64,000 nt of DNA from Treponema sp. GTDB taxonomy: Bacteria; Spirochaetota; Spirochaetia; Treponematales; Treponemataceae. The stretch is taken from NCBI GenBank assembly GCA_024693045.1, contig JAILLQ010000005.1, positions 1-64,000 on the forward strand, given 5' to 3'. A model generated the notes under the pieces. It saw nothing but the letters and a program-made list of their open reading frames with translations, made no database searches and had not been told where the DNA came from. Each line of letters begins with the position of its first letter. Position 1 is the stretch's first letter. A program made the position numbers and the translations under genes. Shown piece by piece: positions 26,900-34,998 of the stretch.

Positions 26900-28499
26900 A
26901 ATACTGATACTTTTATTTTCATTTTTTCTCTTTTCTTGTAATTCGATAAAAGAACCTGCAGAAGTTTTTGTAGCCCCTGATTTTACGGAAGAAGATGTAA
27001 GGCAATCGGAAATTGAAAGAATTTCTGAAATGAGTAAGAAAGAGCCTGTTATGGCTTACTGGCGTTCAATTATTTTAGGGGATGCAGAAACTGTTAAGAG
27101 AGAAGAAAAAAATCTTTTTTCTCTTTATGAAAAGGCCATGCAGGAAAAAAATTATTTTGATGCAGAACGATATTATGTTTCTTTAAAGAACTCTGGTTCA
27201 GAGCTGATTGATTATTCTAGAAAGTATGAACTAGAACTTTTTACTAAGAGTATTCAGGATGTTCCTGGTCTTGCAGAAAAAAGCCCAAAAGCACCTCAAA
27301 CTTTGTCTGATTGTGTAAATGCAACTGTAACTATATGGGTTGATAAGGGAATAAAAATTGAACACGGATATGGTTATGCAGACAGGGTTTTAGGTTCTGG
27401 CTTTTTTATAGACAAAAGGGGTTATATCGTAACTAATCATCATGTTATAAGCGATTTAGTTGATCCTAAATACGAAGGCTATTCCCGTCTTTTTATTAAA
27501 CTTGCTTCCGATCAGGAAACAAGAATTCCGGCTAAAGTTATCGGCTATGATTCAGTCCTGGATTTAGCTTTGTTAAAATGCGATATCGAAGCTCCTTTTA
27601 TTTTTGATTTGGGGTACAGTTCTGGTTTGAACATAGGAGACAGGGTTAATTGTATTGGTACTCCATTGGGATTACATGGAACTGTAACATCTGGTATTGT
27701 TTCTGCTGTAAATCGTAAACTCTTTACAAATGGAGATGTTTTTCAGATAGACGCTGCAGTTAATTCAGGAAATTCAGGAGGACCTTGTATTGACAGTAAA
27801 AACCGGGTTCAAGCTATTGTTTTTGCTGGAATTATGCAGTATCAGGGCTTAAATTTTGCTATACCTGTAGAATACTTAAGACAGGATCTTCCTTTTTTGT
27901 ATAAGGGTGGAAAAAGAAACCTTGCCTGGCTGGGTGGCTATGGTCATACAAAAAAAGAAAATGGCAAGGATTTAGGACTTGAAGTTCAATATGTAATGCC
28001 AGGCGGAATTTTATCAAGAGCAGAAGTTGAAGTCGGCGATGTATTGATGTTTCTGAACGGAGCAAGGGTTAGCAGTCTTGAAGAAGTTCAGGATGTTATC
28101 CGCAATTTTGCTTCAAATACAATACTTAGTGCGGTAATTAATCGTAACGGAGAAAATATTCAAAAACTTTTTTGTCTTGCAGAAAGACCTGAAGAACCTG
28201 GCTATGAGATTTATAAGTCAGATTTAATTTCTTCGGCTTTTATTCCTATTTTTGGAATGGAACTTACGCATAGTTCAACAATTATGAAAAAACAGTATAC
28301 TGTTTCTAGAGTAATTAAAGGCTCATCTGCTGATGAATCTGGTTTTAGTGAATTTGATCCAGTTTACATTTCTGATGTAGATTTTAATAAAGATAATTCT
28401 GCAATAAGCGTGCAGTTAAATACTAGAAAGAAAAAGAAAGGCTATCTGGATATAACCATGAGAATTGGTTCTGCCTTGGACAGCCCATATTATTTTTAA
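26886..28499 (+). CDS. trypsin-like (HtrA-type) serine protease lipoprotein
   Basis: 537 residues from ATG 26886, which gives a clean lipoprotein signal (KILILLFSFFLFSC, Cys18); an upstream ATG at 26862 would add eight residues. A helical region (about 20-140) precedes the protease core with His186 (VTNHHV), Asp226 (SVLDLALL) and Ser297 (GNSGGP). One PDZ domain lies at about 370-430 and a second, degenerate one may follow. It is unlike the HtrA at 13.7 kb in its long N-terminal part. Overlaps the TPR gene by 14 bp. Confidence 0.85.
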   Translation: MKLNKILILLFSFFLFSCNSIKEPAEVFVAPDFTEEDVRQSEIERISEMSKKEPVMAYWRSIILGDAETVKREEKNLFSLYEKAMQEKNYFDAERYYVSLKNSGSELIDYSRKYELELFTKSIQDVPGLAEKSPKAPQTLSDCVNATVTIWVDKGIKIEHGYGYADRVLGSGFFIDKRGYIVTNHHVISDLVDPKYEGYSRLFIKLASDQETRIPAKVIGYDSVLDLALLKCDIEAPFIFDLGYSSGLNIGDRVNCIGTPLGLHGTVTSGIVSAVNRKLFTNGDVFQIDAAVNSGNSGGPCIDSKNRVQAIVFAGIMQYQGLNFAIPVEYLRQDLPFLYKGGKRNLAWLGGYGHTKKENGKDLGLEVQYVMPGGILSRAEVEVGDVLMFLNGARVSSLEEVQDVIRNFASNTILSAVINRNGENIQKLFCLAERPEEPGYEIYKSDLISSAFIPIFGMELTHSSTIMKKQYTVSRVIKGSSADESGFSEFDPVYISDVDFNKDNSAISVQLNTRKKKKGYLDITMRIGSALDSPYYF

Positions 28500-28510
28500 A
28501 AGGACTTTTT

Positions 28511-30316
28511 ATGGAAATGCAGTACAAGCGCAACTTTTGCATAGTTGCACACATTGACCACGGAAAATCAACTCTATCTGACCGATTAATTCAGAAGTCA
28601 AAGATTATTGATGAAAGAAAGATGAAAAATCAGATTCTTGACAGTATGGATATAGAAAGGGAAAGGGGAATTACTATAAAAAGTCAGGCCGTTACCATTC
28701 CTTACCATGCAAAAGACGGTCACGATTACGAACTTAACTTTGTAGACACTCCCGGCCATGTAGACTTTTCTTATGAGGTAAGCCGGGCAATTGCTTCTTG
28801 TGAAGGAGCCTTGCTCTTGATTGATGCAAGTCAGGGGGTAGAAAGTCAGACTGTTTCAAATATGTACATGGCTATTGAACAGGATTTGGAAATTGTTCCA
28901 GTTATCAATAAAATAGATCTTCCTAGTGCCGATATTGCTTCCTGCCGGGCTCAGATTGATAAAGAGCTTGGTCTTGATGATTCAATGACTCAGTTGGTTT
29001 CTGCTAAAACAGGGGAGGGAATTGATGAACTTTTTGAAGCTATTGTAAATTATTTCCCGGCTCCTAAAGGAGATTCTTCAGCCCCTCTTCAGGCTTTGAT
29101 TTTTGACTGCCACTACGACGTTTATCGTGGTGTTGTTGTTCATGTACGTGTTAAGGAAGGTTCTGTAAAAACTGGCGACATAATCCGCATGATGAGTAGT
29201 GGAGCTGAATACCGAGTAGAGCAGTGCGGTATTTTTAAAATCGATTACGAAGAAACTGGCCGCCTCGAAGCTGGGGATGTAGGCTATATTATTGCTGGAG
29301 TAAAAACAGTAAGTGATGTTAGCGTTGGTGATACAATTACAAGTGTCGCAAACCCTGCTGAAGCTCCTCTTGCAGGCTTTAAGGAAGTAAAGCCTGTTGT
29401 TTATTCTTCAATTTATCCTATGGATTCTAATGATTATGAAGAATTAAAGAGTTCAATTGAAAAACTAAAATTAAATGATGCAAGTTTAATTTATGAGAAA
29501 GACAATTCTCTTGCTTTGGGAAATGGTTTCCGCTGCGGTTTTTTGGGGCTTCTTCATCTTGAAATAATTCAGGAGCGTCTTGAACGTGACTATGACCAGG
29601 CAATTATTTTTACAGCTCCTAGCGTAAGATACAGGGTTGAACTTACAGACGGAAAAGAAATGTTTGTAGATAATCCTAGTGAATATCCTCAGGGAAGAAT
29701 AAAGAGTGCCGAAGAACCTTATATTAAGGCAAGTATTATTACACCTGCAACTTATTTGGGTTCTCTTATGGAATTGTGCAAACAGAAACGTGGTGAACAG
29801 ACTGATATGCAGTATCTTGATGAAAAACGCGTTGAACTAACCTATGAAATGCCTTTGGCTGAAGTATTGTTTGATTTCTACGATAAATTAAAGAGTTACA
29901 GCAGGGGATATGCATCATTCGATTACGAAATTATTGGCTATCGACCAACTGAACTTGTAAAAGTTGATATGCTTTTGAATTCTAAACCTGTCGATGCACT
30001 TTCTTTCCTTTGTTTTAAGAATAACGCTGCTGACCGGGCTAGAAAGGTTTGTGAAAGATTGAAAAATGAAATCAGTCACCAGCAGTTTAAGGTCGCTATT
30101 CAGGGTGCTATCGGTGGACAGATTATTGCACGAGAAACTGTAAGTGCATACCGCAAAGACGTTCTTGCAAAATGTTACGGTGGAGATATTACTCGAAAAC
30201 GAAAGCTTTTGGAAAAGCAGAAGGAAGGAAAAAAGCGTATGAAGATGTTTGGTGATGTTGAACTTCCTCAGAGCGCTTTCCTTGCAGTTCTAAAAGACAA
30301 TGAAGGCGATGAATAG
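28511..30316 (+). CDS. lepA: elongation factor 4 (LepA)
   Basis: Ribosome-associated translational GTPase, 601 residues, the usual length. G1 AHIDHGKST, G3 DTPGHVDF and G4 NKIDL are intact; the C-terminal domain with YGGDITRKRKLLEKQKEGKKRMK is specific to LepA. AAGGAC precedes the ATG. It converges with the DUF115 gene, leaving four bases between stop codons. Confidence 0.98.
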   Translation: MEMQYKRNFCIVAHIDHGKSTLSDRLIQKSKIIDERKMKNQILDSMDIERERGITIKSQAVTIPYHAKDGHDYELNFVDTPGHVDFSYEVSRAIASCEGALLLIDASQGVESQTVSNMYMAIEQDLEIVPVINKIDLPSADIASCRAQIDKELGLDDSMTQLVSAKTGEGIDELFEAIVNYFPAPKGDSSAPLQALIFDCHYDVYRGVVVHVRVKEGSVKTGDIIRMMSSGAEYRVEQCGIFKIDYEETGRLEAGDVGYIIAGVKTVSDVSVGDTITSVANPAEAPLAGFKEVKPVVYSSIYPMDSNDYEELKSSIEKLKLNDASLIYEKDNSLALGNGFRCGFLGLLHLEIIQERLERDYDQAIIFTAPSVRYRVELTDGKEMFVDNPSEYPQGRIKSAEEPYIKASIITPATYLGSLMELCKQKRGEQTDMQYLDEKRVELTYEMPLAEVLFDFYDKLKSYSRGYASFDYEIIGYRPTELVKVDMLLNSKPVDALSFLCFKNNAADRARKVCERLKNEISHQQFKVAIQGAIGGQIIARETVSAYRKDVLAKCYGGDITRKRKLLEKQKEGKKRMKMFGDVELPQSAFLAVLKDNEGDE

Positions 30317-30320
30317 CCTC

Positions 30321-31931
30321 TTACTTTATAATCTTGAGGAAATAATCGATTTCAATCCTGATTCGGTTTAAGAAGTCTTGTGTTAAGTCAAGCTTGTAAC
30401 CGTCAGGAAAGTGAAGGTAGAGATATTCTCTTTCAGAAAGAAGTTCTTTTATTTTTAACAGCATTTCCTTTTCAGATAATTTTGTTTTTCCTGTAAAGAT
30501 TGCTTTTAATTTTAAAAGAGCTTCTTTTTCTTCTTTTAAATATTCAATAATTCTTTCTTTCTTATTTATTTTCCTTTCTTTAGTAATTGCATTTTCATAT
30601 GGAAAATTGCTTTCCGAATCATTTAGAAAGTATTTAAAATCTACTTTCTTTATCCCAAGAGGAATTCCACTTTTTCCTACATCGAATAAGTTTTCAGTCT
30701 TAGAAAATTTATATCTAAATAATTCAGCATAGGAAGTTAAAGCACTGGTTGTATAAAAGGTGTTTTTGTTTTTATCAATAAAGGCTTTTGAGTCCGGGTT
30801 AAAGCATGATGAAAAAGCATCTAGACCAGTAATACGGTTGTTGCAGCTCCTTCTTTTTTTGTCATGAAAGGAATCTTTTACATGGCTTTTTCCCCTTGAA
30901 TATGAAAAATCTAAGCCGGTTACAAAAACTGGAATTTCTTCGGATTTTCTAATTTTTAATGCTATTTCTATAGCTGATAGTCCTACTGAGCCTAGAGGAG
31001 GAATAAAGTCTGGAATAATTTCTTTTGTTTTGAGTTTTTCCAGAAAAAGAGTTTTTGCATAGCGGGTTGAATAGAAAATGTTTTTTTCAGGGCACAATTT
31101 AGTTACATTAGGGTTCGAACTTGTGCTCACAAAAAAATATTCACATTGATTTTTACTTCCGGTAAAGGCGCCTGCAATTATATCCTGGGCTTCTTCACAA
31201 ATTACAGCGTCTGTTCTTATGTTAAGACTTTTTAGTGTTTGTAAAACTGCATCTACAGAAAGGATAAAGAATTTTTCCCTGTGGCCAGAAAGTGCTTTCA
31301 GGCTTTCTTCTGCACTTTCTCCCGCACCTACCACCAGAATTGGTTTTGAAACTTTTATAGGGCAATGACTTTCTGGAAGCAGGCGAAGATTTGTAAAAAT
31401 ATTTTTTGCATAGCGACGGCCAAATTTTACAAGAGTAATTCGGTTTTTCCAGAATTGTCCAATAGCTTCCTGGCAGGCTTTTGTTAAGGAGTCATAATAT
31501 TCTGAATTAAAAGCCGAAGCACTTGAAAAATCAATTCTTAGGCATCTTCTGTATTTTCCGCCATTTTCTTCTGAAAGTAATGATGGTAGTTTTTCTAATT
31601 CATCTTTGCAAAGAAGTTTAAAATTTTTATAGCCTTCAAGTTGTGAAAGGGGGTCAGATTTAGAAAGCTTGTAGAGTTCTTCATCTATTTCAACGCCAAG
31701 AATTATCGAGTTTTCAGGTAATTTTTTGAAAAGCTCTGGAATTCCGTAATTCAAGGCAGGTGAAATGCAGAGTATTACGCTGCCCGGCAGAATAGTAAGA
31801 TTTTGAATTATGGTGTTAATACTTTTTGAAGGATTATACTTTGAGTAGAGAAGGCGATTTTTGTATTTAACAGTAAAGCCCTGCGGAGTTTGAATCATGC
31901 AGGGCTTTAACAAATCTCTTTCCATTTCCAT
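30321..31931 (-). CDS. DUF115/Maf-type motility-associated protein
   Basis: 536 residues, no signal or membrane helix. The central part has the DUF115 (MptE-like) features PILVVGAGES, SVDAVLQTL, ICEEAQD and VFVTGLDFSYS followed by GKSHV. In other bacteria Maf proteins with this domain transfer nonulosonic-acid sugars to flagellins, so flagellin glycosylation is a reasonable role (inference; no flagellar gene is in the window). Third gene of a minus-strand set with the foldase and MATE genes; starts 17 bp after the foldase stop. Confidence 0.78.
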   Translation of the reverse strand: MEMERDLLKPCMIQTPQGFTVKYKNRLLYSKYNPSKSINTIIQNLTILPGSVILCISPALNYGIPELFKKLPENSIILGVEIDEELYKLSKSDPLSQLEGYKNFKLLCKDELEKLPSLLSEENGGKYRRCLRIDFSSASAFNSEYYDSLTKACQEAIGQFWKNRITLVKFGRRYAKNIFTNLRLLPESHCPIKVSKPILVVGAGESAEESLKALSGHREKFFILSVDAVLQTLKSLNIRTDAVICEEAQDIIAGAFTGSKNQCEYFFVSTSSNPNVTKLCPEKNIFYSTRYAKTLFLEKLKTKEIIPDFIPPLGSVGLSAIEIALKIRKSEEIPVFVTGLDFSYSRGKSHVKDSFHDKKRRSCNNRITGLDAFSSCFNPDSKAFIDKNKNTFYTTSALTSYAELFRYKFSKTENLFDVGKSGIPLGIKKVDFKYFLNDSESNFPYENAITKERKINKKERIIEYLKEEKEALLKLKAIFTGKTKLSEKEMLLKIKELLSEREYLYLHFPDGYKLDLTQDFLNRIRIEIDYFLKIIK

Positions 31932-31948
31932 AGAAAAAAATTATAAAA

Positions 31949-33433
31949 TTACTTGTTATTCATAATGTATTTAAAGAATACGTCAGAAAGGTTGTTTACA
32001 AGTTTTGGACTGGCAAGTAAAACAGCCTGTGCAGAAGATGCGTCATAGTTTGTAAGTTCATCTTTCAATGCTTCTGCTGGAATTGGTTCTTCTGGTTTTA
32101 CATTATCTTTATTCAACTGAAGTACAAGTATGTTTTTACCATTTACCAAAGGTTCTGAAAGTTCACCTTTTTTAAGGTTTACAGCTGCTTTAAGGAAGGC
32201 TTCGTTTGTAGAAGCTCCGGCAAGTCCATCAAGGCTTGTATTCAATTTGTTCATTACAGAAAGATCTCCGTAATTAACAGGGAATGCTGGAATTTCAACC
32301 TTCTTTGCATTGAACTGAGTTACAGCTGAATTGAATGATTTTGCTTTTGCTACTTCTGCAAAAGATTTTGCTCTTTCTGTGTAGTAGTTTTCAATAACTG
32401 TAAATTCATTTGCGTTCAGGTAACTGAATACTGTATTGATGATTGCAGATTCTTTGAAATCTGGCTGAACTGCTTCTGAATCAGCTCTGAAAAGAGTGTA
32501 ACCTACTGTTGTTTTTAATGGAGCACTTACAGCATCTACTGCAAGGTTTTTAAGAACTTCCATATCGTCTTTGTTTTCAAGGAATTTTTCAATCTGATAG
32601 TGGAACTTGTTATTGATTTTTCCAGAATCTGTTGAAGAGTATGATTTGTTTGAGTACTGAGTTACAGCGTCTGCAAAAGTTATTTCATTGTTAGCGATTC
32701 TTTTTGCAATTGTTTCAGCTTTAGACTTGTCGTCAACTGTAATTACAGAAAAGTCATATTTTATGAACTTGTCTGCATTTGCTTTTCCGTAGGCAACTTT
32801 TTCGCTTTCAGGGAATTCATTCATGTTGAATACTGCCATGTTGAAACTTCTCTGATTCTGACCCAATTTTTCGATGAAAGCTGTTTCTGTTGAAGCTGTT
32901 TTAAGTCCATAGAGAGAAGCTTTTCCGAATGGTGTCTGTCCGCCAAAAGAATCTTCAGCATAGCGCTGTGTTGTAAGAGTTTCTGTAAGTTCAGATCTCA
33001 TATCTTCAACCTGAGAAGGTCTGTCTTTTAATGCAACTTTGTAAAGTTTTGATGAATAATTTCCGCTTTCATCTGTGAAGTAAGGCATTAATGCTCTGTT
33101 TACAGCTGTTTTTGGAACGATATAGCCACTTTTCTTTACGGCTTTTTTTGTAGCAAGCTGTGTTACTGTTGCGTTAAAAGCGTAATTGAATATGTAGTAA
33201 TAGTTTGAATTATTGATTTCGATGCCCTGGTTTTTGTAATAGTCAGCATAGCGGGCTACATAATTTGCAAAATCTGTATTCTGCTCATAACGAATCTCTG
33301 TGCCGTCATAGCTACCGAAAGCTGGCATCCGTTTTTGAGCTTTTCCTCCTGCAAAAATTGGTACAAGTACAAAGATAAAAGCTGCAATCAGCAATATTAC
33401 CAGTGAACCGATGGTGTAGACACTTCTTTTCAT
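31949..33433 (-). CDS. membrane-anchored SurA/PpiD-like peptidyl-prolyl isomerase
   Basis: Probable periplasmic foldase. 494 residues with one N-terminal helix (about 8-29) and an exported SurA_N-like helical domain (about 50-190). A parvulin-like region follows (about 215-330), recognised from SVITVDDKSKAETIAKRI and FADAVTQYS. The parvulin core is divergent, so it may act as a chaperone rather than an isomerase. GAGG precedes the ATG. Likely cotranscribed with the DUF115 gene. Confidence 0.75.
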   Translation of the reverse strand: MKRSVYTIGSLVILLIAAFIFVLVPIFAGGKAQKRMPAFGSYDGTEIRYEQNTDFANYVARYADYYKNQGIEINNSNYYYIFNYAFNATVTQLATKKAVKKSGYIVPKTAVNRALMPYFTDESGNYSSKLYKVALKDRPSQVEDMRSELTETLTTQRYAEDSFGGQTPFGKASLYGLKTASTETAFIEKLGQNQRSFNMAVFNMNEFPESEKVAYGKANADKFIKYDFSVITVDDKSKAETIAKRIANNEITFADAVTQYSNKSYSSTDSGKINNKFHYQIEKFLENKDDMEVLKNLAVDAVSAPLKTTVGYTLFRADSEAVQPDFKESAIINTVFSYLNANEFTVIENYYTERAKSFAEVAKAKSFNSAVTQFNAKKVEIPAFPVNYGDLSVMNKLNTSLDGLAGASTNEAFLKAAVNLKKGELSEPLVNGKNILVLQLNKDNVKPEEPIPAEALKDELTNYDASSAQAVLLASPKLVNNLSDVFFKYIMNNK

Positions 33434-33467
33434 TTTTTTATTTCCTCATTATTTTGTATATAGAAAA

Positions 33468-34853
33468 TTAATCTATACTATCACGAGAACGCGAATAAGT
33501 AAAGAAACCCCGTCCCTTAAAAACCCTGATGCAAAGTATAATTCCACGGAAAGTCAGTTCCAGGGCCATTGCTATCCAGATTCCTGTAAGCTGATAATTT
33601 GTTACAAGAAGCATGGAAAGTCCCAGTCTTACTACCCATAGGCTGAAAAGATTTAAAATACTTGGAACAAGAGTGTCACCTTTTCCTCTTAGAATACCGT
33701 TGCAAATAATAGAAGCTCCAAAGAATGGCTCGGCGAAGAGTTCTATGCGGAGTATTTTTATTGAAAGTTCCTGAATCTGGACATCTGGGGTTAAAATTAA
33801 AAATACCCAGGGACATATAAAATACATTACAAGAGCTGTTAATGACATTACGCAGATACCAGACAGAATTGCCATAAGCGAAAAAGATTTTACCAAATCT
33901 TTTCTTTCTGCTCCTGTGCTTTGTCCTATTAGCGTAGTTGCGGCTCCCTGAATTCCATAGGCCGGCATGTAGCAGAGGGCTTCTGCAGTAACGGCAAAAC
34001 TGTTTGCCGAAAGGGCGACTGCTCCCAGAGGTGCTATTATTTTTGTAACAGCAACAAGAGCTCCTGTAAAGGCAACCTGTTCAAGAGCTACAGGAAGGGC
34101 TAATTTTATAGCTTTTCCGCCTATGTAGCCACTTCCTGCAATGGGATGAAAGTGCACAAGAGACAGGTTTTCTGATTTTATTGCAGCGAGGTAAATAAAG
34201 ACAGCTGCTATGATTATTGCGCTGACGGCACTTCCAAGAGCTGCTCCAGTAACTCCAAGTCCTAGAAATTTTATGAATATAACATTAAAAAAGGCGTCGC
34301 TAAGACATAAAAGGGTGTTTAATATGCTGGGGATTTTCATGTTACCGTTGCATTGAAGCATTCCACCCATAAGAGTAATCATAGTGTAAAAAGGAGAGGA
34401 AAGCCCAAAAACAAGGAAGTAAATGCCTGCATCTTTTTGGATAGCTTTTTCTGCTCCAAGCCAGGAAGGTAGGGGGGTAAAAATAAAACTGGATATAAGT
34501 GCAAGCAATAGTGAAAATAACAGACAGGTTTTTATTGCTTTTACAAAAATTGTTCTTGTAAGTGGATTATTTCCACTTCCTGTTGCATGTGCAGCCTGTA
34601 CTGTAAATCCAATGCAAATTGCGTTAGAAAGACTTCCTAAAACCCAGGTAGCGGGAGCGGCCAGTCCTATTGCCGCAGAGGCATTTGCCCCAAGTTGTCC
34701 GACCATTGCGGCATCGATGTATTGCATTATAATTGAAGAAATTTGTGAAAGAATTCCAGGCACGCTCAGAGAAATTACAAAGCCCAGTTTTTGAGAAAAT
34801 GAGAATGATGGATTTTTTTGAATAAGTTTTGACAGGTCAAAATTTTCTTCCAT
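33468..34853 (-). CDS. MATE family multidrug/Na+ antiporter
   Basis: 461 residues with about 12 membrane helices and two homologous halves, the MATE architecture; SVPGILSQISSIIMQYIDAAMVGQLG in the first helices (split over residues ~30-56) and the matching LPVALEQVAFTG in the second half are family marks. Substrate unknown. It is the first gene of the minus-strand set and diverges from thrA. Confidence 0.92.
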   Translation of the reverse strand: MEENFDLSKLIQKNPSFSFSQKLGFVISLSVPGILSQISSIIMQYIDAAMVGQLGANASAAIGLAAPATWVLGSLSNAICIGFTVQAAHATGSGNNPLTRTIFVKAIKTCLLFSLLLALISSFIFTPLPSWLGAEKAIQKDAGIYFLVFGLSSPFYTMITLMGGMLQCNGNMKIPSILNTLLCLSDAFFNVIFIKFLGLGVTGAALGSAVSAIIIAAVFIYLAAIKSENLSLVHFHPIAGSGYIGGKAIKLALPVALEQVAFTGALVAVTKIIAPLGAVALSANSFAVTAEALCYMPAYGIQGAATTLIGQSTGAERKDLVKSFSLMAILSGICVMSLTALVMYFICPWVFLILTPDVQIQELSIKILRIELFAEPFFGASIICNGILRGKGDTLVPSILNLFSLWVVRLGLSMLLVTNYQLTGIWIAMALELTFRGIILCIRVFKGRGFFTYSRSRDSID

Positions 34854-34936
34854 ACCTGAAGAGTATCACAAATCTCTTTAAAAATCCTTTTTGAGATTTT
34901 ATTTATTTTCACTAAAAAGAGAAACTTCTTTCTATA

Positions 34937-34965
34937 TTGTAAAAGGTTCATGATTTCATTAAAAT
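34937..34965 (+). promoter_or_regulatory. candidate promoter of thrA
   Basis: TTGTAA (34937-34942), 17-bp spacer, TAAAAT (34960-34965). Leader about 28 nt with AGAGG before the ATG. No Thr/Ile-rich leader peptide or attenuator is visible. Confidence 0.5.
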
Positions 34966-34998
34966 ATCTTCATATTTTTAAATAGATAGAGGTTTTTT

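Noticed and set aside
34858..34998. Threonine/isoleucine attenuator before thrA
   Set aside because: An AAATCTC/GAGATTT inverted repeat is present but upstream of the best promoter, and no leader peptide rich in Thr or Ile codons is seen.
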